Under the pieces are notes generated by a model. The model was given only the letters and a program-made list of their open reading frames with translations, had not been told where the DNA came from and ran no database searches. The position numbers and the translations under genes were made by a program. Of a DNA stretch of 45,173 nucleotides, positions 1-7,390 are shown piece after piece (the first letter of the stretch is position 1; each line of letters begins with the position of its first letter). The DNA lies in contig CABQWP010000009.1 of the NCBI GenBank assembly GCA_902467875.1, positions 1 through 45,173 of the forward strand. Reading direction: 5' to 3'. The DNA is from an uncultured Collinsella sp. Lineage in GTDB: Bacteria; Actinomycetota; Coriobacteriia; Coriobacteriales; Coriobacteriaceae.

Positions 1-409
1 ACGTCGAAGGACTCGTTCCCGCGCCTGCCCTCCGCCATGCCGCAGCTGACGAAATGGCGCAGCACGGCAGCATCGTCAACGAACCTCAAACCGCCCCTGA
101 CGGCTGTAAAGGCGTTCAGGACGTCACCGTTGTTGGAGGTATAGAAGTCGAAATCGTAAACGGGGGAATAATCGGTACCGCCTTGCGAAACGACAGCGCC
201 CGCGAGGGAATCGCATCCGGTCGCGATCCTCCCCTCAGCGCGACCGCTACTGAGGTAATGGCCATATAGAGCGGTGAGGTTGGCACCGAACGCGCGACGC
301 AGGTCGGGGTATCTGTTGTAATAGCTCAGCACGTCGAAGGACTCGTTCCCGCGCCTGCCCTCCGCCATGCCGCAGCTGACGAAATGGCGCAGCACGGCAG
401 CATCGTCAA
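1..409. repeat. Direct repeat inside the amidase gene (330-bp period)
   Basis: Bases 1-79 recur without a mismatch at 331-409, giving a period of 330 bp or 110 codons. They encode the unit ending in the AAVLRHFVSCGMAEGRRGNESFDV region. The sequence between the copies is only partly similar, and the next unit towards the N-terminus (about 410-720) is diverged and AT-richer. Because the first copy begins at base 1, more copies may lie outside the window. An exact nucleotide repeat in coding DNA suggests recent duplication or gene conversion. Confidence 0.9.
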
Positions 410-2138
410 TCATTACAACGCCAGCGGGGCTTCGTTTTGAAAAAGCGCTACGAATATCTTCGTTATTCGATAGATAAAATGAGGGATCATAGACGGATGA
501 ATAATCAACTCCATTGATATTCGTAGCGTATCCCTCGATCTTTGAGCATCCGGTCCCATGCCTTCCTTCTGCTTTTCCAGCCGTGACGTAATGCTCATAG
601 TACTTAACTAAATCAAAGCCAAAGGCAGCTCTTAAATCTGGATACTCATTAAAATAACTCTGTACGTCAAAAGTGGCAGAGCCGCGCCTACCTTCACTCA
701 TGCCATAGTTAATAAAATGGTCTAGAGCTAAATCACTATTTCCAGCCGTAGCTTTAGCAACATCGGGATAATGCGACAAATAGTAATTAGCATCGAATAC
801 GGAAGAATAATCGAGCCAAGTTGACTTAGGAAATTGTGCAATGATCGCATCGGCATCAGCTTCGCCAAGACGCCTGCAGCCCTCATCGCTAAAATAATTC
901 AACACGTCCCCCGCATTAGAAATAAAGCCATGCTCGATTAGGATGCCGGGAATACCTTGTTCGCGGGCACAACGGATGACCGCAAACTCATCTCCAACTT
1001 CCATCTGGAATACACCGCGATAGCTGAGCCCCATAGAAGCGAGGTTGTTCATAACTTTATTCGCGAGCTCGACGGAAACTTGCGTGTAATCATATTCATT
1101 GGAAGTGGGGGCATATACCTCAGCGCCATGGGCAACAGGCGAACCGGAATTAATGTGGAAGCTAACAAAGGCCTGTGCACCTTGACTCACGCATCGTTGG
1201 ACACGATAAAGGTAATCATTTCCGGAGTAGCCACCGCTTTGCTCGCGCGCAAGAACGACTTTAAAACCATACGCCTCAAGCTTATTCTTGCAAGCAGCAA
1301 CAATCTTCCAAGTCAGATCCGCCTCACTCTTTCCATTTCCCTGCGCGCCGGGATCAGTGCCGCCATGGCCAGCATCAAGGGCAATTACCCGAACGTTTTT
1401 TCGAGCCGAGCGTGCAGCATAGGTAGAAATGCCGTCCGGTGAATCGGCACATTCCAACGCCTGCTTGATGGATTGGGCCTCAACAGCATTGCCTTCACCG
1501 TCTGCATAGTAAACGGAAGTGCCCTCGGAATTGGCAGAGCTCTCAACAACCGCAAAAGAATAATCCCTATCAGAGAGATCAATCTTATGTTCAGCATCGT
1601 CGCCCTGCAGAACATAGGTTATTGAAGTAAGAAAGTATGTATTGGGATCTAGCTTCGAGCCGAATGTAAATGCAGCAGAATTATCAGCCTGCGCGGAAGC
1701 GTCAACAGCTCCCTGAACTCCGTTGGCACTCACATAGTTTAGCGTTGCGGAGGCGATGGTATCGCTGTCATTAGGAGTTGCAAACGCGACGACTTGGTTA
1801 GCCCCACTGATAAGGTTCGGGTAGGCAAGATATATATATTGAAAAGAAGAATCAGTCGATTCGGCTTGCGGTTCAACCAAAGAAGCATCCACGCCGAAAT
1901 CCTCATCAGCCGCGTCGTCAACATCCACCGGCAACGACTGCTCGACAGTCATCTCTCCGTCAGCAGCGCCCTCGTCACGTGAAGCCACACCACCGTCTGC
2001 GGACGCCGAATCTGATGTAATATTCGCTGATTGTACGCTATTCGCAGCATAAGCAGCGGCTACAGGACTCATCACGGGTGAAATCGTCAAGAGAGCAGCT
2101 AAAGAAAGCGCTGTTGAGGCACGCAATGCCTTTTTCAT
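1..2138 (-). CDS. Secreted N-acetylmuramoyl-L-alanine amidase with C-terminal repeats (3' end off window)
   Basis: The protein should cut the amide bond between muramic acid and the peptide stem in peptidoglycan, outside the cell. The start is ATG at 2138 with GGGGGA upstream. Residues 1-32 form a signal peptide (MKKAL, a hydrophobic core, then AAAYAA). Residues 33-245 are a Ser/Asp-rich region with no family I recognise. Residues 249-437 are an Amidase_3 domain: LDAGHGGTDPGA with zinc ligand H258, E272, the SFHIN ligand H328 and catalytic E402 in LIEHGF. From about residue 443 to the window edge are tandem units with the signature FDVxxYxxxYPDLRxAFG...HYxxxGxxEGR, which I take to be wall- or glycan-binding repeats. 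At least 712 codons are present and the C-terminus is missing. The gene stands alone behind its own promoter region. Amidase call is firm; the role of the repeats is inferred. Confidence 0.9.
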   Translation of the reverse strand, partial: MKKALRASTALSLAALLTISPVMSPVAAAYAANSVQSANITSDSASADGGVASRDEGAADGEMTVEQSLPVDVDDAADEDFGVDASLVEPQAESTDSSFQYIYLAYPNLISGANQVVAFATPNDSDTIASATLNYVSANGVQGAVDASAQADNSAAFTFGSKLDPNTYFLTSITYVLQGDDAEHKIDLSDRDYSFAVVESSANSEGTSVYYADGEGNAVEAQSIKQALECADSPDGISTYAARSARKNVRVIALDAGHGGTDPGAQGNGKSEADLTWKIVAACKNKLEAYGFKVVLAREQSGGYSGNDYLYRVQRCVSQGAQAFVSFHINSGSPVAHGAEVYAPTSNEYDYTQVSVELANKVMNNLASMGLSYRGVFQMEVGDEFAVIRCAREQGIPGILIEHGFISNAGDVLNYFSDEGCRRLGEADADAIIAQFPKSTWLDYSSVFDANYYLSHYPDVAKATAGNSDLALDHFINYGMSEGRRGSATFDVQSYFNEYPDLRAAFGFDLVKYYEHYVTAGKAEGRHGTGCSKIEGYATNINGVDYSSVYDPSFYLSNNEDIRSAFSKRSPAGVVMIDDAAVLRHFVSCGMAEGRRGNESFDVLSYYNRYPDLRRAFGANLTALYGHYLSSGRAEGRIATGCDSLAGAVVSQGGTDYSPVYDFDFYTSNNGDVLNAFTAVRGGLRFVDDAAVLRHFVSCGMAEGRRGNESFD

Positions 2139-2191
2139 ATCGTATCCCCCATCACAAATAATGATACTAAGGTTAAATTATCTTACAATCT

Positions 2192-2206
2192 CTTCCGAAT
2201 CGGAAG
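2192..2206. promoter_or_regulatory. Perfect palindrome upstream of the amidase gene
   Basis: CTTCCGAATCGGAAG has 7-bp arms around one central base, 54 bp upstream of the amidase start. On the minus strand a -10-like TAAGATAAT lies just downstream of it, so the palindrome sits about where the -35 region and spacer of the amidase promoter would be. It is an operator candidate; no regulator can be named. Confidence 0.5.
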
Positions 2207-2445
2207 TCCAGTTATACAAGCGAATTGTTATAAAAGTATATGGTAACCTGCTCCTATTAAAAGAAGGCAGGCGTACTCAATGGCCTTTTTCGTTCTTCCA
2301 TTGACGCAGCGTTAAACCATAAATTTTTAAATCAATAAGCAGCGCCCCAAACGACACAAGCACCAGTGACACGAAATTTTCCTGAAGCAGGCAATTCGTC
2401 GTAATTCGTTTAAGCACGCGGCCGCGAAATACAGCAAACTTAGCT

Positions 2446-2832
2446 CTAAAGCGAGAAGCACTCACTGTCAGAGGACAAATTTGGCCCCAGCCAAGGGTCG
2501 CCATCAAGGAAGAACTCTGGCCAGCGCTGCATGAACAGTACTTGCTCACGCTTCCAGCGACACATCTTTTCTTCGTTGGCCTCTTCCCTGCCGCGCGAGG
2601 TGAACTCGTAGTGGTACAGCTCAGCATAGGGCGTAAAGATGGTACGGTAGCCCGCCTCCCACGCACGCAGGCAAAAGTCTGCGTCGTTAAAACCAACGGC
2701 GAATTCCTCGTTATAGCCTCCGAACTGCTCAAATACGTCGCGCTGGACCATCTGGCAGGCGCCCGTCACGGCGCTGAAATTGCCCGGGCGCACAGCACGG
2801 GCAAGATAGCCCTCACGCTTTGCAAAAGGCAT
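2446..2832 (-). pseudogene. Truncated 3' end of a GT2 glycosyltransferase gene
   Basis: The reading frame encodes the last 125 residues of a glycosyltransferase. It matches residues 704-828 of the intact protein at 7387-9873 in 108 of 125 positions (86%), including GACQMV, GFNDADFCLR, YAELYHYEF and the C-terminal DPWLGPNLS. Similarity stops abruptly near 2826 (GCTTTGC), and upstream there is neither a GT2 nucleotide-binding half nor a ribosome site. The fragment therefore cannot make an active enzyme and is a remnant of a duplicated or recombined gene. Its stop is in the same place as in the intact copy, so the break is at the 5' side only. Confidence 0.85.
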
Positions 2833-3291
2833 CTTTGTGGCCGCAAATTAAAAAACGCAATACCATGCCCAAATCGATACGTCATATGCGGCCAGCGCAT
2901 TCTATTGGTGTGGAAACCGGTTCGATTCCTTGATTTAAACCGAAGCCTCTACAGCAATTAATAACGCCTCCAACAACACCAGCACCAGAGGCATGCCAAC
3001 CGAATCATCATCGACGGTCTCAGAAAACTTCGCAACGGTTACCACGTCAGCCTTCGACTCGATCGGCTTCTTAATAGCAGTCTCGGTGATAGTCGTCTTA
3101 GTTGCAACAACCGTGGGCGTTACCATGCCTATAACAGGCCTTGCGTGCCCACGACACGCTTTCCAAGATGGTTGTCGACCAATCCGCTACAACCAGAGAA
3201 CGCTGGTTCGGAATCTCAATCGTTCCATCACCTGCGTAGAGGGATCGTCGTCAAATCACGTATGCGGAAGAAAATGTCAAATATCTTGGTT
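2833..3291. other. 459 bp without an intact gene
   Basis: This stretch lies between the glycosyltransferase fragment and the acyltransferase gene. Apart from the possible surface-protein tail, one minus-strand frame at about 3130-3215 ends in KRVVGTQGLL and stop, but has a stop shortly upstream. No promoter, RNA or repeat could be supported. It reads as decayed coding DNA. Confidence 0.4.
2935..3126 (-). pseudogene. Possible decayed C-terminal tail of a surface protein
   Basis: A 63-residue frame reads as a Thr/Val-rich stalk (TPTVVATKTTITETAIKK), then FSETVDDDSVG, then a hydrophobic stretch (MPLVLVLLEALLIAV) at its end. This order recalls a sortase sorting signal, with FSETV standing where LPxTG would be, but the motif and the basic tail are not intact. 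There is no ribosome site and the frame does not extend upstream into a recognisable protein. Reading it as a degraded wall-protein end is inference; it may be chance. Confidence 0.25.
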
Positions 3292-4371
3292 CTACGACAA
3301 AGCTTTATTTAACAAATCGCAAGGACCGACAAGACGCATGAAGAAACCAACCAAGAGCTTCCTGAGACCTTCCAGCATTAAGCAGGTCGCGAACACAACC
3401 GTTGGAACAAGAAGTACCTGCAATATTCCCAGCCCAACGCCTACACGCGTAAAGGGAAACAGCGAGCTCCAAAGCCAACTTTGAATGGGCCCATAGTCAG
3501 AAATAAGGTAAGTAGCAAAACAAAGTTTTGCGATAGCGTTAACGAAACGGGAGGAAAAATGCGGCATTTTTAATTCAATCAACAAGACCGAGATTGCTAT
3601 AACTAACGAAAAAATAGACGCCGGCGAACCGAAAAAACCGTTATACAAATTCGCAAAGGTCGAGCCCAGCAAGCCATCAAAATGGAATTGACCATAAAAC
3701 GAGATTGCAACTCCAGCAAAGGAAGCAATGCAGCAAGCAACCAAGCGCCGTATATCCACTGTTGTCAAATCTACAAACCAGCGAATATAGCAAACAAGAA
3801 CACAAATTATAATAAAATCCACTAGTAGCCCGTCGATGGGAATCCAAAAGAGCGGCACATAGCGCAGGAATCCAAAGACAGAGACCAGAAAGACTATTAG
3901 ATACAGATGTAGTTTCTTGCCCAACGCATGCAAAGCCGGAATTATAAAGGGCAGCAAAAATACAAGCCAAGCATAGACGGTCACAAACCACCAACTAGAA
4001 CCAGTAAGAGTTGGTGCAAAAATATCTATCAAATTGGTTGGGCTTACTTGAATATCACCGCGAAGCATGAAGAAAAAACCCAGCACAATACTATAAAAGA
4101 GAACCGTGCCTTCGATTGAAGCTATCTGTTTAACAGCTTGTTTAATGGAGTATCCGGCTTTCCCCGCAACAAACCAGATTGTTATGGCAACAAAGCAGCC
4201 GACCGCAGTTCTTCCAATTGGATAGAAAAAGATATTGTAGAAAAACCTAGTAAACGAACCAGGAAATACGGAAACAGAATCAGCGTTGTGAACAACAAAA
4301 TGATGAGCCATTACCGTCCACATAAGGACAATGCGAAGAAATTCGATACGGGAATCTCGTATTTTTACCAA
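3292..4371 (-). CDS. Integral membrane acyltransferase, acyltransferase-3 family
   Basis: Family members use acyl-CoA or a membrane acyl donor to O-acylate surface polysaccharides, peptidoglycan or lipids. The protein has 359 residues with about ten hydrophobic segments. Its N-terminus RIEFLRIVLMWTVMAHHF is the usual acyltransferase-3 start: RxxxLR, first membrane helix, then a histidine that is catalytic in the family. The chosen start is TTG at 4371 with GGTGG upstream, because it keeps that N-terminus complete. The gene is clearly AT-richer than the glycosyltransferases at 7-14 kb, which suggests horizontal acquisition. Being near a glycan locus, acetylation of a surface polymer is a reasonable guess, but the substrate cannot be read from the sequence. 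Confidence 0.85.
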   Translation of the reverse strand: MVKIRDSRIEFLRIVLMWTVMAHHFVVHNADSVSVFPGSFTRFFYNIFFYPIGRTAVGCFVAITIWFVAGKAGYSIKQAVKQIASIEGTVLFYSIVLGFFFMLRGDIQVSPTNLIDIFAPTLTGSSWWFVTVYAWLVFLLPFIIPALHALGKKLHLYLIVFLVSVFGFLRYVPLFWIPIDGLLVDFIIICVLVCYIRWFVDLTTVDIRRLVACCIASFAGVAISFYGQFHFDGLLGSTFANLYNGFFGSPASIFSLVIAISVLLIELKMPHFSSRFVNAIAKLCFATYLISDYGPIQSWLWSSLFPFTRVGVGLGILQVLLVPTVVFATCLMLEGLRKLLVGFFMRLVGPCDLLNKALS

Positions 4372-4820
4372 AATGCCACCAGTTAAACAAAACCTAATAA
4401 TACCTTGACCTAGAACCGTTCGAGAATCTCCTCGGCATTCTCTCGCAGATAGATATCTAGGTCCGGCAGGGCTAACTGCACGTAGCCTCTCTGTGGCGCC
4501 TGAATAACCTCTCTCTGAGAAGTTTGACTCTGGTGGGGCTACGAATAGAAAGTTGGACTGCGGGATGGTCGGGACTTGAGGTTAGCATGCGCTATTAGCG
4601 CCGGGCGATCTAGCCACAAATAGTCAAACGATTTTGACCAATCCCGGTCACCGAACGATGGCCGCCGTGCCTCCCCGCCGCCGCTACGCCGTTGGTGCCA
4701 ACACCGGCGTTAGGAGAGCCATTGAGGTGAACAAGAGACAAGATGACCTACAGGAGATTGTAGATGCGACGCTCCGGGAAATGGCCGCGGAGGGGGCGAC
4801 GGGTTCGACCCATTGGCAGT
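4372..4820. other. 449 bp of gene remnants
   Basis: No intact gene is seen. On the minus strand, 4412-4537 reads as a short tail containing GYVQLALPDLDIY and ending ENAEEILERF, with an in-frame stop upstream, so it looks like the C-terminus of a lost gene of unknown type. On the plus strand an 82-codon frame from 4634 (MTNPGHRTMAAV...) is GC-rich and protein-like in its first 65 codons, then runs into the 3' end of the gene on the other strand and has no convincing ribosome site. Both are probably debris from a former mobile or transferred segment. Confidence 0.35.
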
Positions 4821-5573
4821 TTAGCCCCCGCTGCAAATTGACCATTTGTGCTGGCTGCATTCTATTTTTCCTTCTTTTTTAAGTACTTGACTATATGTAG
4901 ACCAGTCCTTATCCGTAATACCAAGTTCATCTTTAATTTTTCGCTTTGTATTAATGCCATCGCTAATTGCTGCGAGGATTTTCTCTTCGATATCAACCGT
5001 TTTTCCAGGTCCCTTTTGTATGGTATTAATCGCCAAGACCAATGAATTAAGCCTAATGACGCCTCGCGCTGTCAAATCAAATTCCTTACCATCGGATGTA
5101 ACGGTTCCATCCTCAAAAATAAACACAAAACGCTCTAATGTGTCGGTTTTAAATGCAAAACGACCATGCGCGAGAGCATTTCTTATGTGATAAAACAAAC
5201 TCATGTATTTGCTCGTATTGCCCTTCGAATTAACTTTCACAAACGCCATGCGCTGATCCTCAACATTTTCGTAAAAATACTCATCTAAGTTTAGCTTTTT
5301 GCAGGTGCCCTCTAATTCTTTCTTGCTTCTTACCGCAAGCATCGCATCGACATCCCTGCGACTAAATATAGCTTGATTTAGAGAAGTCTTTAAGCTTCGA
5401 ATCCCTACCCAAGGGGCGGGCGCCCATTTATCAATCTCATTATTATTACGATTACTCTGACCAGGGCAGGGAGACTCAATCAGGAAAAAATGAACTACAC
5501 GCATCCAATTAGAGTCTTCCAGAACCTGTTGCGGCAGGGGCTCGTTTAGCCATGAAGTTCGAAGTATTGCCAT
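4821..5573 (-). CDS. HEPN-like protein with C-terminal winged-helix-like region
   Basis: This is a 250-residue protein of unrecognised family. It starts at ATG 5573 behind a good GGAGGT. Residues 131-137 read RNALAHG inside a helical context (FYHIRNALAHGRF), matching the R-x4-6-H motif of HEPN-superfamily ribonucleases (R131, N132, H136). Residues 193-247 (DIEEKILAAI...KIKDELGIT...STYSQVLKKEGKI) look like a winged-helix DNA-binding or dimerisation unit. HEPN proteins often act as RNA-cleaving toxins in toxin-antitoxin, abortive-infection or CRISPR-linked immunity, usually as dimers; that role here is inference. No antitoxin-sized partner is adjacent, and the gene diverges from the DUF4869/NTPase pair across 390 bp. 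Codon use is AT-rich, as in other accessory genes here. Confidence 0.6.
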   Translation of the reverse strand: MAILRTSWLNEPLPQQVLEDSNWMRVVHFFLIESPCPGQSNRNNNEIDKWAPAPWVGIRSLKTSLNQAIFSRRDVDAMLAVRSKKELEGTCKKLNLDEYFYENVEDQRMAFVKVNSKGNTSKYMSLFYHIRNALAHGRFAFKTDTLERFVFIFEDGTVTSDGKEFDLTARGVIRLNSLVLAINTIQKGPGKTVDIEEKILAAISDGINTKRKIKDELGITDKDWSTYSQVLKKEGKIECSQHKWSICSGG

Positions 5574-5963
5574 GTCTACCTCCAGCTACAGCTTTGTAAT
5601 CAACATCCCAATGCATTTCTCGACATTAGCAAAAATACTCCCGTACGAAAGGCTTCTTAAGAGTCTCAAGCATTTCAATCTGTCGTTTCATGTCAAATCG
5701 CATCTTTATATTCCTATCGTAAGTTATATCGAGAATTATCGGTTTATATAAACATGTATAAGCTTATCGCGGAATATCGTTTGTTTCGACCCGCTAAATC
5801 CAACATATCGAGACAGGCAATTACCGCAGGATAGAAAGCTGTTACACCCGTAAAAGTCATCGGTTCGTTCTAACAGACATGTTAGATGACCCATTACCCA
5901 CTGCTTGAGGGAAATCGACCCAAACATGGTAAAGTAGTCGCAACAGGCAACCATGGAGGAACA
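5574..5963. promoter_or_regulatory. Divergent promoter region between the HEPN gene and the DUF4869 gene
   Basis: This 390-bp AT-rich region should hold promoters for both flanking genes. At 5870-5885 there is an inverted repeat, CTAACA-GACA-TGTTAG, just upstream of a possible plus-strand promoter (TTGAGG near 5905 and a TAAAGT near 5930). Around 5725-5770 are several ATATCG/CGATAA motifs in both orientations. An 80-codon minus-strand frame at 5736-5978 has no ribosome site and is not considered a gene. Confidence 0.4.
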
Positions 5964-6416
5964 ATGCTCAGCATTCACTACGGCGACAGAGACGATGTGA
6001 TTTATGACACGTCAACATTCTTTGATTACAGCTATTCTCCCTCTTGGCTGCAAGATCCCCTGTCACAGCGCATTATCAAATCTATTGATAGTGGCACTGT
6101 TCTTGGCGCAAACGCAATTGACACCAAGGTGCTTGGCGTTATTCCGCCAGAGAAACTATCAACGGGCACCAAAACACTTCTACTGATGCTCTTTATGCCT
6201 CAAAACCTCTACAACGCCTCAACCTGCGGAGATAATTGCGCCTATTGGATCTTGCGCATCGCCTCCAAACATGACATCACCATCAACCTCTACCATATGA
6301 TGGATTTTGGCAAAGCGCGTTTTACAGCCCGTGTCATCAATTCCGGACAGATTGTTCATACCATGGATGAGCTTGTCCTTATCTCGGCAAAATGTCTGAG
6401 GGAGGCTCGAGCATGA
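5964..6416 (+). CDS. DUF4869-like protein of unknown function
   Basis: The protein has 150 residues. I chose ATG 5964 because GGAGGA lies four bases before it; an upstream in-frame ATG at 5886 has no such site. The sequence opens MLSIHYGDRDDVIYDTSTFFD and continues with LQDPLSQRIIKSID, VLGVIPPEKLSTGTKTLLLMLF and CGDNCAYWIL, which I recognise as the DUF4869 family pattern. Its biochemical role is not known to me. The conserved CGDNC pair and the acidic N-terminal motif are the obvious functional candidates. Its stop overlaps the start of the NTPase gene in ATGA, so the two are translationally coupled and presumably work together. No membrane segment or signal peptide is present. Confidence 0.75.
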   Translation: MLSIHYGDRDDVIYDTSTFFDYSYSPSWLQDPLSQRIIKSIDSGTVLGANAIDTKVLGVIPPEKLSTGTKTLLLMLFMPQNLYNASTCGDNCAYWILRIASKHDITINLYHMMDFGKARFTARVINSGQIVHTMDELVLISAKCLREARA

Positions 6417-7390
6417 GAGGGGAATACCAGCTGACCGTAAGGACCAATAAAGTTCAGGTCAAACTCACCATTCGCCGAAACCTCACCATCATCCAAGGCA
6501 AAAGCGCAACAGGCAAAACCACCCTGTTAGACAGCCTCCGTGCATACGAAAACCTGGGAGCCCAAAGCGGGATTATCGTTAATTGCGCAGCCCCCTGCCG
6601 CGTCATCGGCGGCAAAGATTGGGAAGCGCAACTCGGCCGCATCGATAACAGCATCGTGTTTGTGGACGATACGCAAAAATTCGTAAGGAGCCATGCATTC
6701 CAGCATGCAGCTCGACACAGTTCCAACTACTACGTCATCGTCGCGAGGGACGAATTGCCCCAGCTCCCCTATAGCGTGGATGAGATCTATGGCCTCAAAA
6801 ACACCAACAGGGCCACAACAAAATATCCTGTCTACACACGCACGTACACTTCTATCTACCGCATTTACGGAGACGAGCTCTACGATGGAGATCGGCCAGA
6901 AGAAGTCATCGTCGAAGACAGCAATGCCGGCTATGAGTTCTTTAAAGTCCTGTGCGCCAAAAGTAAAATTCGCTGCGTAAGTGCCGGTGGCAAATCAAAC
7001 ATATACGAAACCGCTCTGAGCTCCCCAGCCCAAAAATTGCTCGTAATTGCAGATGGAGCCGCTTTTGGGCCCGAGATGCCCTATGTCTATTCGCTCAGAA
7101 GATTTAAGGAGATCGAGCTCTTTTTGCCGGAATCGTTTGAATGGCTTGTGCTGAGATCGGGACTCTTCAACGATGTCGAAACGCAAGACATGCTCCTTCA
7201 TCCTGCCGATTTCATCGACTGCGAGAAGTTCTTCAGTTGGGAACAGTTCTTTACTAAACAGCTAAGGGAACTGACCAGAGACAGCTATCTAGCCTATAGA
7301 AAAGAAGCTCTCAATCCCGCCTACCTACAGCAACATGAGCTCAACACGATTGCTGAATCGCTACCCAAACTCGGAATCACTTCGCGCTAG
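6413..7390 (+). CDS. P-loop NTPase with TOPRIM-like C-terminal half, partner of the DUF4869 protein
   Basis: The protein has 325 residues. The start is ATG 6413: GGAGG at 6401-6405 precedes it and the ATG overlaps the upstream stop (ATGA). An in-frame ATG at 6392 lacks a ribosome site. Residues 29-37 (GKSATGKTT) are a Walker A motif; residues 81-86 (IVFVDD) fit Walker B. Residues 165-217 read VIVEDSNAGYEFF, then VSAGGKSNI, then LLVIADGAAFG, the beta-alpha pattern of a TOPRIM or OLD-type metal-binding domain with E168 and D214, though the second Asp of a DxD is absent. The layout suggests ATP-dependent action on nucleic acid or on the partner, but no activity is proven. The stop codon overlaps that of the convergent glycosyltransferase gene in CTAG. 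Confidence 0.75.
   Translation: MRGEYQLTVRTNKVQVKLTIRRNLTIIQGKSATGKTTLLDSLRAYENLGAQSGIIVNCAAPCRVIGGKDWEAQLGRIDNSIVFVDDTQKFVRSHAFQHAARHSSNYYVIVARDELPQLPYSVDEIYGLKNTNRATTKYPVYTRTYTSIYRIYGDELYDGDRPEEVIVEDSNAGYEFFKVLCAKSKIRCVSAGGKSNIYETALSSPAQKLLVIADGAAFGPEMPYVYSLRRFKEIELFLPESFEWLVLRSGLFNDVETQDMLLHPADFIDCEKFFSWEQFFTKQLRELTRDSYLAYRKEALNPAYLQQHELNTIAESLPKLGITSR

Noticed and set aside
5886..5963. Longer N-terminus of the DUF4869 protein
   Set aside because: The upstream ATG lacks a ribosome site, whereas ATG 5964 has GGAGGA and matches the family's N-terminus.
5736..5978. 80-codon minus-strand gene
   Set aside because: No ribosome site, Cys-rich chance composition, and it overlaps the start of the DUF4869 gene.
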